The notes under the pieces: generated by a model
The model's input: only the letters and a program-made list of their open reading frames with translations
Database searches by the model: none
What the model was told of the DNA's origin: nothing
Origin: CAYVVT01 sp964454335
GTDB lineage: Bacteria; Fidelibacterota; UBA8477; JABMPR01
Assembly (NCBI GenBank): GCA_964454335.1
Contig: CAYVVT010000015.1
Coordinates: 1 to 64,000, forward strand
Length of the DNA: 64,000 nt
Direction of reading: 5' to 3'
Part shown: in pieces, positions 1 to 8,527 of the stretch
Position numbering within the stretch: the first letter of the stretch is position 1
Layout: every line of letters starts with the position of its first letter
Translations under genes and position numbers: made by a program

Positions 1-10
1 AAAGTCTCTC

Positions 11-895
11 TTAGATTTTATGCAAATCTGTGCCAAAGGTTAAAAAAACGAACAACTTGAGGATCTCGTCTCCAACCAGATGGCCATAGCGGTCATTCAC
101 CTGTTTGAAATGGTCCAAGTCCAGTACCCCAAGTGTAAGGGCTTTGCCCTCACGCTTGGCCAGACCCTTCTGTTGTTTGAAGTTCTCATTGAATGCCGCA
201 CGATTGGGCAGGCCTGTAAGTTGATCGACTCGTGTTTCCTGCTGGATATTCTTTGCCTTCAGGATATTGGTGGAAATAGCGGTGGTGAGCAGGGTCATGT
301 CGATGGGTTTCTCAAAGTACTCGTCAGCACCCAGTGCGAAACACTCCGATTTCGTCTGGGGACTGCTTTTGGCGGAGAGGACCAAAACAGGGATATTCGC
401 TGAGCGGAAGTCTTCCTTCAATTTCACCAGGTAGTTGCGGCCGTCCGTGTCCGGCAGTACCAGGTCCAGGATAATCAGTGAGACGACGCGTTCTGACATG
501 ATCTCACGGGCTTTTGCCGCTGTAATGGCGCTGAAGATCTCGTAACCCTGTGTCCGCAGAATGGTCCCCAGCATGATCTGGATCTCGTCGCTGTCATCAA
601 CGATAAGGATACTCTCCTGCTTGTCCTTTACTTTTTGCAGGAGGAAACGCAGGTAGAGGATCAGAGCCTGGAGATTCTCTCCAAGATCGTCATCGCTACC
701 GTCTTCCACGGCTGCTGACAATTCACTGATCTGGGGAAAACCGTAGGTAGCACCCGAACCCCGCAGGGTATGCGCCATTCGACGTGCTGAAGCACCTGCT
801 TCGGCAGGATCATCCTTTAGTGCTTCCCTGGCAGCATCAAGAGCTTCCACACGGGAAGCCAGTTTCTGAATGTACTGTACCTGATACTCTTCCAT
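11..895 (-). CDS. HPt-receiver-GGDEF response regulator, GGDEF domain cut short
   Basis: This looks like a phosphorelay output protein meant to make cyclic di-GMP. Residues 1-85 form an HPt domain with His42 in the MAHTLRGSG context. Residues 95-210 form a receiver with Asp144 in LIILDLVLP. A GGDEF domain starts near residue 222 (DQLTGLPNR) and includes the DLDHFKQVND metal-binding segment. The frame then stops at 11-13, about 50 residues into a domain that normally spans about 160, so the GG(D/E)EF active-site motif is absent. Neither other frame continues the homology in the last 50 bases. The gene starts 4 nt after the upstream hybrid kinase and is the last gene of that operon. As read, it could still relay phosphate but could not act as a cyclase. 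A recombination point, contig-end artefact or true truncation are all possible. Confidence 0.85.
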   Translation of the reverse strand: MEEYQVQYIQKLASRVEALDAAREALKDDPAEAGASARRMAHTLRGSGATYGFPQISELSAAVEDGSDDDLGENLQALILYLRFLLQKVKDKQESILIVDDSDEIQIMLGTILRTQGYEIFSAITAAKAREIMSERVVSLIILDLVLPDTDGRNYLVKLKEDFRSANIPVLVLSAKSSPQTKSECFALGADEYFEKPIDMTLLTTAISTNILKAKNIQQETRVDQLTGLPNRAAFNENFKQQKGLAKREGKALTLGVLDLDHFKQVNDRYGHLVGDEILKLFVFLTFGTDLHKI

Positions 896-899
896 GATC

Positions 900-3800
900 C
901 TATACCTTGCTCAGTTCAGCCACTTGGCGCTTGAGTTCCTGTTCAAGATCTGAATTCTTGATAACCACAGTGATCCCTTCCGCTTTAAAATCCAGCTCTT
1001 CCGAAGGGGCCAGGCTCTTCCCGGTCACAATGATCACCGGTGTATTCTCGAATGCAGGCAGATCACGGAGTTTGGCCAGGAATTCCTTGCCACTCATCCC
1101 CGGCATTTTGAGATCCAGCAGGATGATATCCGGATGATTCGATTCCAGGAGGGATATGGCATCCTCGCCGTCGGCTGCAGAAAGGATCTCGGCGTGGAAC
1201 GACTCTAGATAGCTGGCAAGTGTGACTCGCATGTCGGGATCGTCTTCCACGATCATGATCTGACGGGAGTGATCGGACAGGTTCCGTTTGATGGCCCACA
1301 GCAACTGCTGCCGCTGAACAGGTTTCTGGATGAAATCAGCTACACCTGCCAACTGTCCACGTTTTTCACGTGCTATGATGCTCACCACGACAACCGGTAG
1401 GTTTTCTGCGTCCTTGATCCCCTGCAGGGCTTTCAGGAATTTCTCCCCACTGATGTTCGGCATCTGCAGATCCAGTGTGATGAGATCGGGGAGATCCTTA
1501 CGGATCTTTGCCAGACCTTCTTTGGCTGTGGAGGCGATATCGATGGAACAACCCGTATCCTGCAGGTAATGATTCAGAAGGGTTTGCGAATCAGGATCAT
1601 CATCAATGATGAGGATTCGCTTGCCTGCAAGATCTTCTGCCCGGGGTTCTGGTGCGCGATCCTTCTTGCGTCTGGTCCGGCTGGCATCACGGTCCGGTGT
1701 GGCATCACCATTCTGTTTCAGACCCTCCTCGCTGGGCTTGATGATGAAGGTAGAACCCTGGCCCACGACGCTCTCCACCTCCAGCGTACAGCCCATCAGG
1801 GTACACATGGATTTGCTGATGGACAGTCCCAGCCCAGTACCGCCGTATTTCCGCTGTGTGCTGGAATCCACTTGCGAGAATTCATCGAAGATCTTGTCCA
1901 GCCTCTCTTCCGGGATCCCGATCCCGGTATCGATGACGCGGATCTCGGCAACCTGTTTTGATCTCTCGTTAGCCACGATCTTGATCGTAACCGATCCTTC
2001 TGAGGTGAATTTGATGGCATTACTCATCAGATTGAGCAGTACCTGTTTCAGTTTCCCGGGATCGGTGAAACTGGGTTTGAGATCCTTGGGGATCTCAGCC
2101 AGCAATTCTACGGGCTTGTTCTGCACCTGACTCTCCACCTGGGCGATGAGGTCCTTCACCAGATCACCGATCTGCAGTTCCACGATCTCCAGTTCCATGC
2201 GTCCGGCTTCGATCTTGGAGAGATCCAGGATGTCGTTGATCAGGTCCAGCAGGTGCCTGCCATTGGACTGGATACGCTCCAGGTATATGATGTCCTTCTC
2301 ACCCAGATTACCACCCATGTTCTTCAACAGGATGTTTGAGAAGCCAATAACCGAATTAAGCGGTGTGCGTAATTCGTGGCTCATGTTTGCCAGGAACTCG
2401 CTCTTGGTGAGATTGGCTTCCTCAGCCACGGCCTTGGCCAGTTTCAATGCTTCTTCAGCACGCTTACGCTCAGTGATGTCAAGGATCACACCCAGAAAGC
2501 CGGTCATACTCCCGGCGGTGTCATGCATTGCTGTCACTGCGGAATTGACCATCAGCGTACTGCCGTCCTTGCGGACGTAGGTCCATTCATGCTCAACCTG
2601 TCCCCCCAGTTTGGCCAGGGCGACATAGGTCTCAAATCCCTCGATCTTGCGATCCAGTTGCTTGCTCAGTTCTTTAGCACGGGCCTCTTCCTCGGATTTC
2701 AGATGGAACATCTGAGTGGTTTTTCCCAGGATTTCATCAGAGGTATAACCCAGCATGCGTTCAGCGCCGGGATTGAAAATGGTGATATTGCCTTCAAGAT
2801 CTGTGGCGATGATGGCGACCTGGGTGGCGGAGTCAAAGACATTCTTTAGCCGCAGGTGCGCGTTGGCAAGATCGGCTTCTGCCTGCTTGCGAGCGGTGAT
2901 GTCCTGAATGGTCCCTGCGAAGTAATGCTCAGTTTCAGTCCGAACTTCACTCAGCCCCAGGTCGATCCAGATCTCACTGCCATCCTTGTGCAGGGCATGG
3001 ACCTCCCGGCTGCTGCCCATTATACTACCTTTGCCGGTATCGAGATATCTCCGCAGATAGTCATCATGCTCACTGTGTTCAGGTTCTGACATGAGCTTCT
3101 TAATGTTCTGACCAACTATTTCATCACGGTCGTAGCCAAAGATCATTTCAGCAGAAGTGTTGAAAGATTGCACAAATCCTTTCTTGTCGATAAGGATCAC
3201 CCCTACCACTGCCGACCGTACGATTGCCCGATAGCGTTCCCGGCTCTGTTCCAGGTTCTGTTGGGCTGCCTCGCGTTCCAGCACCCTGCTGACCCATTCA
3301 CCCATGAGCTTGATGAAACCTTTGTCAGCCGGCGAGAAAGCTGTCTCACGCACGCCTGGCTTAGAGAAATTGAGTGTACCAAAAGGTTTGCCATCCACGG
3401 TGATGGGTACACCTATGTAGGATTCCAGATGGAAGGCTTCCCAGCAGGGATGGGACGCGTGTTCTGAGGTGGACATCTCGTCGATGGCCACGACGTCATC
3501 TGCCTTCAAGGCGATGCTGCAGTAGGTATCACCCAAATGAAAGATCTGTCCCCCTTCCAGCCCTGCACTGTCCGGATAGAAGTGCAATACCTTGTATTCC
3601 TCACCCTGTATGTGGCTGACGATCCCAAGTTCCATACCCAGGGTCTTCATACCGGTAGCCAGGGTCTGCTCAAGCTGCTCCTCCACACTGAGATCATAAC
3701 TGGCGGCAAACTCATAGAGCATGCGGATACGGTCCTGCTGCAGGGTAAGGTCCTTGTTCAGATTGCGCAGGTCCTCCTCGTATTTCATCCGGTCGGACAC

Positions 3801-4466
3801 ATCACGGCTGATGGACAGGATACGTTCGATATCCCCTGTCTCCCGGGGACTGTAAACCCTTGTGGCCGATTCCAGCCAGACATAGTGGCCATCCTTGTGA
3901 CGGAATTTATAGGTGACCGTCACTGGCTCTGTCTCAGTGAGGATCTTACGATGCTCGAGCTGGACCATTCCCAGTTGATCCGGCTCGATGAAATCATAGA
4001 TGAGATGCCCCTCCAGCTCTTCGGGCTCGTAACCGATGATCCTTTTGGCACCGGGCGTAACGAAGACAAATCGTCCCGCCAGATCGTGCTCCGCCAGCAT
4101 ATCGGTGGCCTTTTCCGCCAGCATGCGGTAACGCTGTTCACTGGTTTTGATGCGCATGAGATACTTTTCCCGGGAAGCAGCTACATTTGGCGCCCAGAGC
4201 AGCAGCCCAATGAGCAGCAGCAGCATGCCGATACCATTACCCACAAGATTACCCAGGATATTCTGAAAACCAGGTGAGGCCAGAGCCGGTATGAAGTTGT
4301 CTCCCAGGGCGATGAGGCTTCGCAACCACAATAGACCAAAAGCAGTGATTATGATATACCAGCCACGCTGAACACGGAACTTGTTGCGCTCACCCAGGAC
4401 AATGAGGAAAATGAAAAGCGCTCCCAGGGAGAGCGCGAGTAATATTTCAGCTATCAAATTGATCAA
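900..4466 (-). CDS. membrane hybrid sensor histidine kinase with PAS, GAF and two receivers
   Basis: A 1188-residue inner-membrane sensor kinase. The first 95 residues hold about three hydrophobic segments with almost no periplasmic loop, so sensing is probably cytoplasmic or within the membrane. Domains in order are PAS (about 110-230), GAF (about 245-395), PAS (410-530), PAS (535-670), HisKA with His697 in NMSHELRTP, an HATPase_c domain with the DTGIGI and GGTGLGLSI boxes (about 795-912), and two receivers with Asp999 and Asp1118. Two receivers and no own HPt suggest that phosphate passes to the separate HPt protein at 4844..5194 or the HPt domain at 11..895. The TTG start at 4466 follows an AGAGG ribosome-binding site and lies 21 nt after the single-receiver gene. 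The stimulus cannot be told from sequence. Confidence 0.95.
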   Translation of the reverse strand: MINLIAEILLALSLGALFIFLIVLGERNKFRVQRGWYIIITAFGLLWLRSLIALGDNFIPALASPGFQNILGNLVGNGIGMLLLLIGLLLWAPNVAASREKYLMRIKTSEQRYRMLAEKATDMLAEHDLAGRFVFVTPGAKRIIGYEPEELEGHLIYDFIEPDQLGMVQLEHRKILTETEPVTVTYKFRHKDGHYVWLESATRVYSPRETGDIERILSISRDVSDRMKYEEDLRNLNKDLTLQQDRIRMLYEFAASYDLSVEEQLEQTLATGMKTLGMELGIVSHIQGEEYKVLHFYPDSAGLEGGQIFHLGDTYCSIALKADDVVAIDEMSTSEHASHPCWEAFHLESYIGVPITVDGKPFGTLNFSKPGVRETAFSPADKGFIKLMGEWVSRVLEREAAQQNLEQSRERYRAIVRSAVVGVILIDKKGFVQSFNTSAEMIFGYDRDEIVGQNIKKLMSEPEHSEHDDYLRRYLDTGKGSIMGSSREVHALHKDGSEIWIDLGLSEVRTETEHYFAGTIQDITARKQAEADLANAHLRLKNVFDSATQVAIIATDLEGNITIFNPGAERMLGYTSDEILGKTTQMFHLKSEEEARAKELSKQLDRKIEGFETYVALAKLGGQVEHEWTYVRKDGSTLMVNSAVTAMHDTAGSMTGFLGVILDITERKRAEEALKLAKAVAEEANLTKSEFLANMSHELRTPLNSVIGFSNILLKNMGGNLGEKDIIYLERIQSNGRHLLDLINDILDLSKIEAGRMELEIVELQIGDLVKDLIAQVESQVQNKPVELLAEIPKDLKPSFTDPGKLKQVLLNLMSNAIKFTSEGSVTIKIVANERSKQVAEIRVIDTGIGIPEERLDKIFDEFSQVDSSTQRKYGGTGLGLSISKSMCTLMGCTLEVESVVGQGSTFIIKPSEEGLKQNGDATPDRDASRTRRKKDRAPEPRAEDLAGKRILIIDDDPDSQTLLNHYLQDTGCSIDIASTAKEGLAKIRKDLPDLITLDLQMPNISGEKFLKALQGIKDAENLPVVVVSIIAREKRGQLAGVADFIQKPVQRQQLLWAIKRNLSDHSRQIMIVEDDPDMRVTLASYLESFHAEILSAADGEDAISLLESNHPDIILLDLKMPGMSGKEFLAKLRDLPAFENTPVIIVTGKSLAPSEELDFKAEGITVVIKNSDLEQELKRQVAELSKV

Positions 4467-4487
4467 GGGGAACCTCTGATCATCAGC

Positions 4488-4847
4488 TTAGAAGTAACTG
4501 GCTACCAACTGCTGGAATTCATCCATGTCCACGATCGGTTTCGTGTAGTAGTTGTCGAATCCTTCTTTCAGGTATTTTTCACGATCACCCACCATGGCAT
4601 GCGCCGTGAGTGCAATTACCGGTATCTCCTTGAGAGATTCTAGCTTCCTCAGCTCTTGGAGAACCTGAACGCCGTCCATACCAGGCAGGGAAATATCCAG
4701 TAGAATGAGGTCAACAGCAGCACCCGGAATTCCATCAAGGGCTTCCTGCCCGGTTTCATAGGTGACGATCTCATAGTCACCGGAAAGAATGGCCTCCACC
4801 AGCAGCAGGTTGTCGGGATTGTCTTCCACAACAGCTATACGTTTCAT
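4488..4847 (-). CDS. single-domain response regulator (DivK-like)
   Basis: A 119-residue stand-alone receiver. It has the acidic pair in VVEDNPDN, phosphoacceptor Asp51 in LILLDISLP, the conserved Thr in ALTAHAM and Lys in YYTKPI. The YTKPI ending resembles receivers of hybrid kinases and DivK-type relays. There is no output domain, so it must act through protein contacts or as a phosphate shuttle. Its start overlaps the stop of the HPt gene by 4 nt (ATGA), which indicates translational coupling. The hybrid kinase follows 21 nt later. The likely role is a middle step or a sink in this operon's relay. Confidence 0.93.
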   Translation of the reverse strand: MKRIAVVEDNPDNLLLVEAILSGDYEIVTYETGQEALDGIPGAAVDLILLDISLPGMDGVQVLQELRKLESLKEIPVIALTAHAMVGDREKYLKEGFDNYYTKPIVDMDEFQQLVASYF

Positions 4848-5194
4848 ACATCACCCTGTAATGCCACAAGATAGGTTTCGAATTCCTCGCAGGTGACGAA
4901 TAACAGCTCTGCCCGTTCTCTTAACCGGTCAACATCTTCCGCAATGGCGGCAGCCTCTACCTGACTGGCCAGAGAAGAAACCGCCATACCGCCCAGGTTC
5001 CCGGCACTGGAAACCAAAGAATGGGCTGCCATCTGAACCGATTCGAAATCAGAATCATCCGTCCCTGCACGGATCTCTTCAAGTTTTGCCGGCACGCGAT
5101 CGATGTACATCTGGATAAGCGTGTTCCTGAGCTTGATCCCTCCCATTTTCTCCAGGCGCTCAATGAAGGCAGGGTCTACTGTCTGATCGTCCAT
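4844..5194 (-). CDS. stand-alone HPt phosphotransfer protein
   Basis: A 116-residue histidine phosphotransfer protein. The phosphorylatable residue is His58 in the MAAHSLVSSAGNLGG segment, inside a predicted four-helix bundle. The usual following helix (SSLASQVEAAA) is present. It is the first gene of the minus-strand relay operon and overlaps the receiver gene by 4 nt. Known HPt proteins carry phosphate from a hybrid kinase's receiver to a final response regulator, and this operon encodes both ends. No membrane segment or export signal is seen. Confidence 0.9.
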   Translation of the reverse strand: MDDQTVDPAFIERLEKMGGIKLRNTLIQMYIDRVPAKLEEIRAGTDDSDFESVQMAAHSLVSSAGNLGGMAVSSLASQVEAAAIAEDVDRLRERAELLFVTCEEFETYLVALQGDV

Positions 5195-5286
5195 ATCCCT
5201 TCACCAACTCCGTAACAGAAATTCCGCAGGTAGAATTTCAGTTTAACCATTAATAAATCGAAACTTATCCGTCAAAGACTTCTAAT

Positions 5287-6510
5287 TCAAGCAGCGTATT
5301 TGATGGTGACGGTCAAAATCTTAAGACCTCCCAGGCCTCCGGCCACGAAGAGATAGTTGCCCCTGGCCTTGACATGATTGACTGACTGCAGATCATCGAA
5401 CCTGAATGAACCGATCATCTGCAGATCATCGACATCACAATCCCTGGAGTTGAACTTATCCCTTGTCCAGGCCACGTATACACCAGCCTCACCATTGGAC
5501 ATATAGAGCGTTTTGCTGTCAGTAGAAGCAGCGTTGGTGACCGTGACATTAGGATCAAGGTCATCTACCGTCGGCTGATCGATCTGTTCAATAATCTCAC
5601 CATTCTGCAGACAGAGGATCTGTGTCCCACCATCACCCAGGGCCAGGATGGCTTTCTTGCGATGAATCTCAACCGTTGATTTGGAAAAGGCGATGCTGGC
5701 GCCATCCAGAAAAAACTCATCCAGGAGTTCTCCGGATTCGTAGTTGAATGTGATCAGCCGTGCAGGTGTGCCTGCCACGACGCCAACATCATCACCATCT
5801 GTATCGACACCGCGAGCATCCTCTACAGGGTAAGAGAATATAACTTCGTCATTGGTCAGCTTGATCACAGTTACATACCCGCTGTCAGCACCTGAGGTGA
5901 CAAAGAGATGATTGGATGAAACTTCTACATCGGTGGCGGCCCAACTGGCAATATCGAAGGTCTCAGTCTCGTTGGTAAGCTGGTTATTGCGAATGCGGAC
6001 CTTTTCCACAACTGCAGGAGTGCTATAGTCATCCCGCTCGGTTGCCATGGCCAGATAGAGATAATTATCCTTGAAAGTCAGTCCATTTACATCCGAATCA
6101 GTGAAGTACATGGAGGAAATGAGTTCAGGATCGTCCTCATCCCGGACATCGAATATATCCACACCACCCAGATAAGGTTCCCCGATCATGTTATAGGCAA
6201 CATAGGCTTTACTGCCCTTAATATAGACGTCAGTCGCCTGCAGGACCTGCCCGTCCACAGTGGGTGGTTCCACTTCGGCAATGAGCACCAGGTCCACCGG
6301 ATTGACAGCCGTTTTGGCCAATCCTGAATCCTGCTGTGTCGTGTCCAGTTCAACCGGTTCGTTTAAATAAGTCATTCTCTCGGACAGGGTGCCAAGATCG
6401 TTTTCCAGGACGATACGGCTTTCTTCGGGTGGTTCGGTGCACTGCCATTGCAGGACTGCAAAGAAGATCGTCCCCATGACTATTCTAGTGGATGGACGTG
6501 TATGTTTCAT
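5287..6510 (-). CDS. exported LVIVD-repeat beta-propeller protein
   Basis: A 407-residue exported protein. The N-terminus has basic residues, a hydrophobic stretch and a cysteine at about residue 24 (VLQWQC). That cysteine sits where a lipobox would be, but the preceding residues are not canonical. The body has repeated blades of the LVIVD type, such as GGVDIFDVRDEDDPEL, NGLTFKDNYLYLA and ARGNYLFVAGGLGGLKIL. LVIVD repeats form surface beta-propellers in many marine and FCB bacteria; their role is mostly binding or unknown. No catalytic residues are evident. An AGG-type ribosome-binding site precedes ATG 6510. The gap of 92 nt to the relay operon suggests a separate transcription unit or read-through. 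Confidence 0.8.
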   Translation of the reverse strand: MKHTRPSTRIVMGTIFFAVLQWQCTEPPEESRIVLENDLGTLSERMTYLNEPVELDTTQQDSGLAKTAVNPVDLVLIAEVEPPTVDGQVLQATDVYIKGSKAYVAYNMIGEPYLGGVDIFDVRDEDDPELISSMYFTDSDVNGLTFKDNYLYLAMATERDDYSTPAVVEKVRIRNNQLTNETETFDIASWAATDVEVSSNHLFVTSGADSGYVTVIKLTNDEVIFSYPVEDARGVDTDGDDVGVVAGTPARLITFNYESGELLDEFFLDGASIAFSKSTVEIHRKKAILALGDGGTQILCLQNGEIIEQIDQPTVDDLDPNVTVTNAASTDSKTLYMSNGEAGVYVAWTRDKFNSRDCDVDDLQMIGSFRFDDLQSVNHVKARGNYLFVAGGLGGLKILTVTIKYAA

Positions 6511-6715
6511 AACTCAATACCTGTTCCCCTTCGTTTTCCGGGCCAAAATGAACCAAGGTGAACCGATGACAAAGAGAGATCAATCGCATCTCAAATCAGT
6601 GTAATGCAGATCACACTGCCATATCGGGTAAGATAAGTTAGGACTGAAATGGATAGGGGGACAAGGCTTTGTGGGGATGGACAGGAGACGTAATGAATCC
6701 CGACCCAACCAGGAG

Positions 6716-6905
6716 GTCACCCTGAGCTTGCCAAAGCACCTGAGCCACTGCTTTAATAACGAGGTTGCTTCGCCGCGCTACCAGCGTGGCTCGCAATGAC
6801 CGGTGTGTTAGCCAATGTCATTGCGAGCCCCTCCGATGGAGGGGCGTGGCAACCTCGTATGTCAATTGATGCCTGTGCATACCCTTCGACAAGCTCAGGA
6901 TGACA
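6716..6905. repeat. composite palindromic repeat element in intergenic region
   Basis: The stretch from 6511 to 6914 holds no convincing gene. It carries an element bounded by inverted copies of a 21-base sequence: GTCACCCTGAGCTTG at 6716-6730 and its near complement ending CAAGCTCAGGATGAC at about 6890-6904. Inside are two hairpin modules ending in CTCGCAATGAC and beginning GTCATTGCGAG, with GC-rich tips such as CCCCTCC-GAT-GGAGGGG. The inner modules belong to the same family as the large cluster at 58273..59622. Similar short palindromic repeats are widespread in bacterial chromosomes. The element may also act as a transcription barrier after the hydrolase gene. Confidence 0.7.
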
Positions 6906-6914
6906 TGTATGGCG

Positions 6915-8111
6915 TTATTCCCTTAAACTCTCGAACCACGCCAACATCCCGGCGAAGGCGGGAACACCGGCTGTCTCGTGGGTACCATCCGGAATGGGGA
7001 TGAGCTCGATATCGGTGGCCCCCGCTGCCATGAGGGCTGCAACGGTGCTTTCAACGATGGGATAGGGCACCGTGATATCCGCAGTTCCGTGGAAAAACGT
7101 GAGGGGAGCTTCAGGAGTCCAGTCCAAGAGACCATTCTCCACCATCAGGGGGGTGAAAACTTCCTCAGTGCTGTCCATGAAGTCCGTCATGAAGGAGGGC
7201 TCGATGAAGTCGGCGAAGGTGGAGGGGAACTGTGCGTTGATCTCATTGAAATCCTGACTGCCGTCAAAAAGCCCTGGCAGCATGTCCGGATAGGGATCCT
7301 GAAAGACGGCATCAGCCTGATCCAATCCATACACATCGTTGTAGGCCACAAAGATGAAGCCTGCATAGGATGCCCAGTCGTAGCTGCCCTGAGCCAGGAT
7401 CTGTCTGGCGGTATTGAAGACATCGTAGGGACCTGCCATGGGTGCCACTGCGGTGATATCGAATTCCCCGGGATAATCGGATTCCATGAGTTTCTGCGTG
7501 GCAAGTGTGGCGTATCCGCCCTCGGAATAGCCGGTGAGGAAAAGTTGACCGTTCGATTCGATGGAATCCGCCATGAAGGTCTCATTGGCCCGTATCATGT
7601 CTACTACGGAATTGGCCAGGGAACGGCCATGGACATAGGGATGGATCACTTCCGAGACTCCAAAACCGGGATAATCGGGTACCAGGGTGATATAACCCAT
7701 TCCCGCGGTCATGATGCCGATGTAGCCTTCGACAGAATTATAGGGATTCACCGAGGCTACGTTTGTTCGCTTCATGGCCGTTCCATGTTGGAGACTTAAG
7801 ATGGGGAAGGACTGTTCACCCCGGGGGACGAAGATCGCACCGGAGACCTCGACGGTCTCGCCGTCATTGTTCTCGGTGATATAGACGATGCTTTTGGCAT
7901 CCACCTCGAAATCAATGCTAACACCCAGGTCCGCGCCCATCTGGCCCATGAAATACTCGACCTGGGCCGTGGTGAAGGTCACCTTGTGCTCACTGCTGAT
8001 GAGATCTCCGGCATTGTAATCGGGGGTTTCATCCGGATCCTCGCAGGAAAAAACCAGCAGTACCAGGATTGCTGTCAGGAAACGCAGGTGCAGAAAGGCT
8101 TGTTTAGGCAT
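6915..8111 (-). CDS. alpha/beta-hydrolase lipoprotein (secreted lipase/esterase type)
   Basis: A 398-residue lipoprotein. The hydrophobic N-terminus ends in a lipobox (LLVFSC, Cys about residue 24), so it should be anchored in a membrane. The fold is an alpha/beta hydrolase: an oxyanion region near ILSLQHGTAM, nucleophile Ser in GYSEGGYATL, a likely Asp in FFHGTADITVPY and His in PDGTHETAG. This architecture resembles secreted lipases and peptidases of the LIP/prolyl-oligopeptidase-like groups. The substrate cannot be read from sequence. A GAGGATC ribosome-binding site lies just before ATG 8111. It is transcribed away from the kinase operon at 8334 and ends next to the palindromic repeat element. 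Confidence 0.85.
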   Translation of the reverse strand: MPKQAFLHLRFLTAILVLLVFSCEDPDETPDYNAGDLISSEHKVTFTTAQVEYFMGQMGADLGVSIDFEVDAKSIVYITENNDGETVEVSGAIFVPRGEQSFPILSLQHGTAMKRTNVASVNPYNSVEGYIGIMTAGMGYITLVPDYPGFGVSEVIHPYVHGRSLANSVVDMIRANETFMADSIESNGQLFLTGYSEGGYATLATQKLMESDYPGEFDITAVAPMAGPYDVFNTARQILAQGSYDWASYAGFIFVAYNDVYGLDQADAVFQDPYPDMLPGLFDGSQDFNEINAQFPSTFADFIEPSFMTDFMDSTEEVFTPLMVENGLLDWTPEAPLTFFHGTADITVPYPIVESTVAALMAAGATDIELIPIPDGTHETAGVPAFAGMLAWFESLRE

Positions 8112-8333
8112 GAGGATCCTCGAATCAATTAATGTCTTGTTCGTCGTAATATACTTCTAAAAGCAGATCACATTTACGGTGGTCGATTAACGGTTGCAAG
8201 AACAGATGAGAGGTAAACAGCAGGAACTCTCCAGTCTGGATCTTGGCTATTCACATTGCTTCTTTTACTGGCATTGGATAGCTTTTCTGATCGCTGAGAA
8301 ACAGGTGATCTCATCCAATTCAGGGGATTGAAC

Positions 8334-8492
8334 ATGAGCAATGCTGACCGCAGTATATTGGACATTCTGAGGAAACAGATCAAGTGCCCCGCCAAAGTTG
8401 CCGCTTTCTTCGGGATCCTGCTGGGCGGCATCGTTATTTCGGATTGGAATACTCACAACCAGAATCCCTTCCAGGTGTATCCAGCCAACTGA
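8334..8492 (+). CDS. possible small membrane protein upstream of the kinase
   Basis: A 52-codon frame starts at ATG 8334 with AGGGGA six bases upstream, a better ribosome-binding site than that of the kinase gene that follows. The product begins MSNADRSILDILRKQ and has one hydrophobic segment (about residues 21-36, VAAFFGILLGGIVI) followed by a short polar tail. It ends 35 nt before the kinase start. It could be a small regulator or leader peptide of the operon. No family is recognised, so it remains a prediction. The rest of 8112..8527 shows no other gene. Confidence 0.35.
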   Translation: MSNADRSILDILRKQIKCPAKVAAFFGILLGGIVISDWNTHNQNPFQVYPAN

Positions 8493-8527
8493 ATATTGGA
8501 AGCACAAGCAAAGCGCTGAGTGACATC

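Noticed and set aside
12..40. Minus-strand TGGCAC...TTGCA resembling a sigma-54 promoter near the end of the truncated GGDEF gene
   Set aside because: The spacing between GG and GC is nine, not ten, and it lies inside a coding end with no downstream gene in view.
3537..4277. Long plus-strand open frame opposite the hybrid kinase
   Set aside because: It is antisense to clear PAS and GAF coding sequence and has no domain or ribosome-binding site.
8174..8507. Minus-strand open frames before the kinase gene
   Set aside because: Composition is atypical and there is no start signal; the plus-strand small frame at 8334 has better signals.
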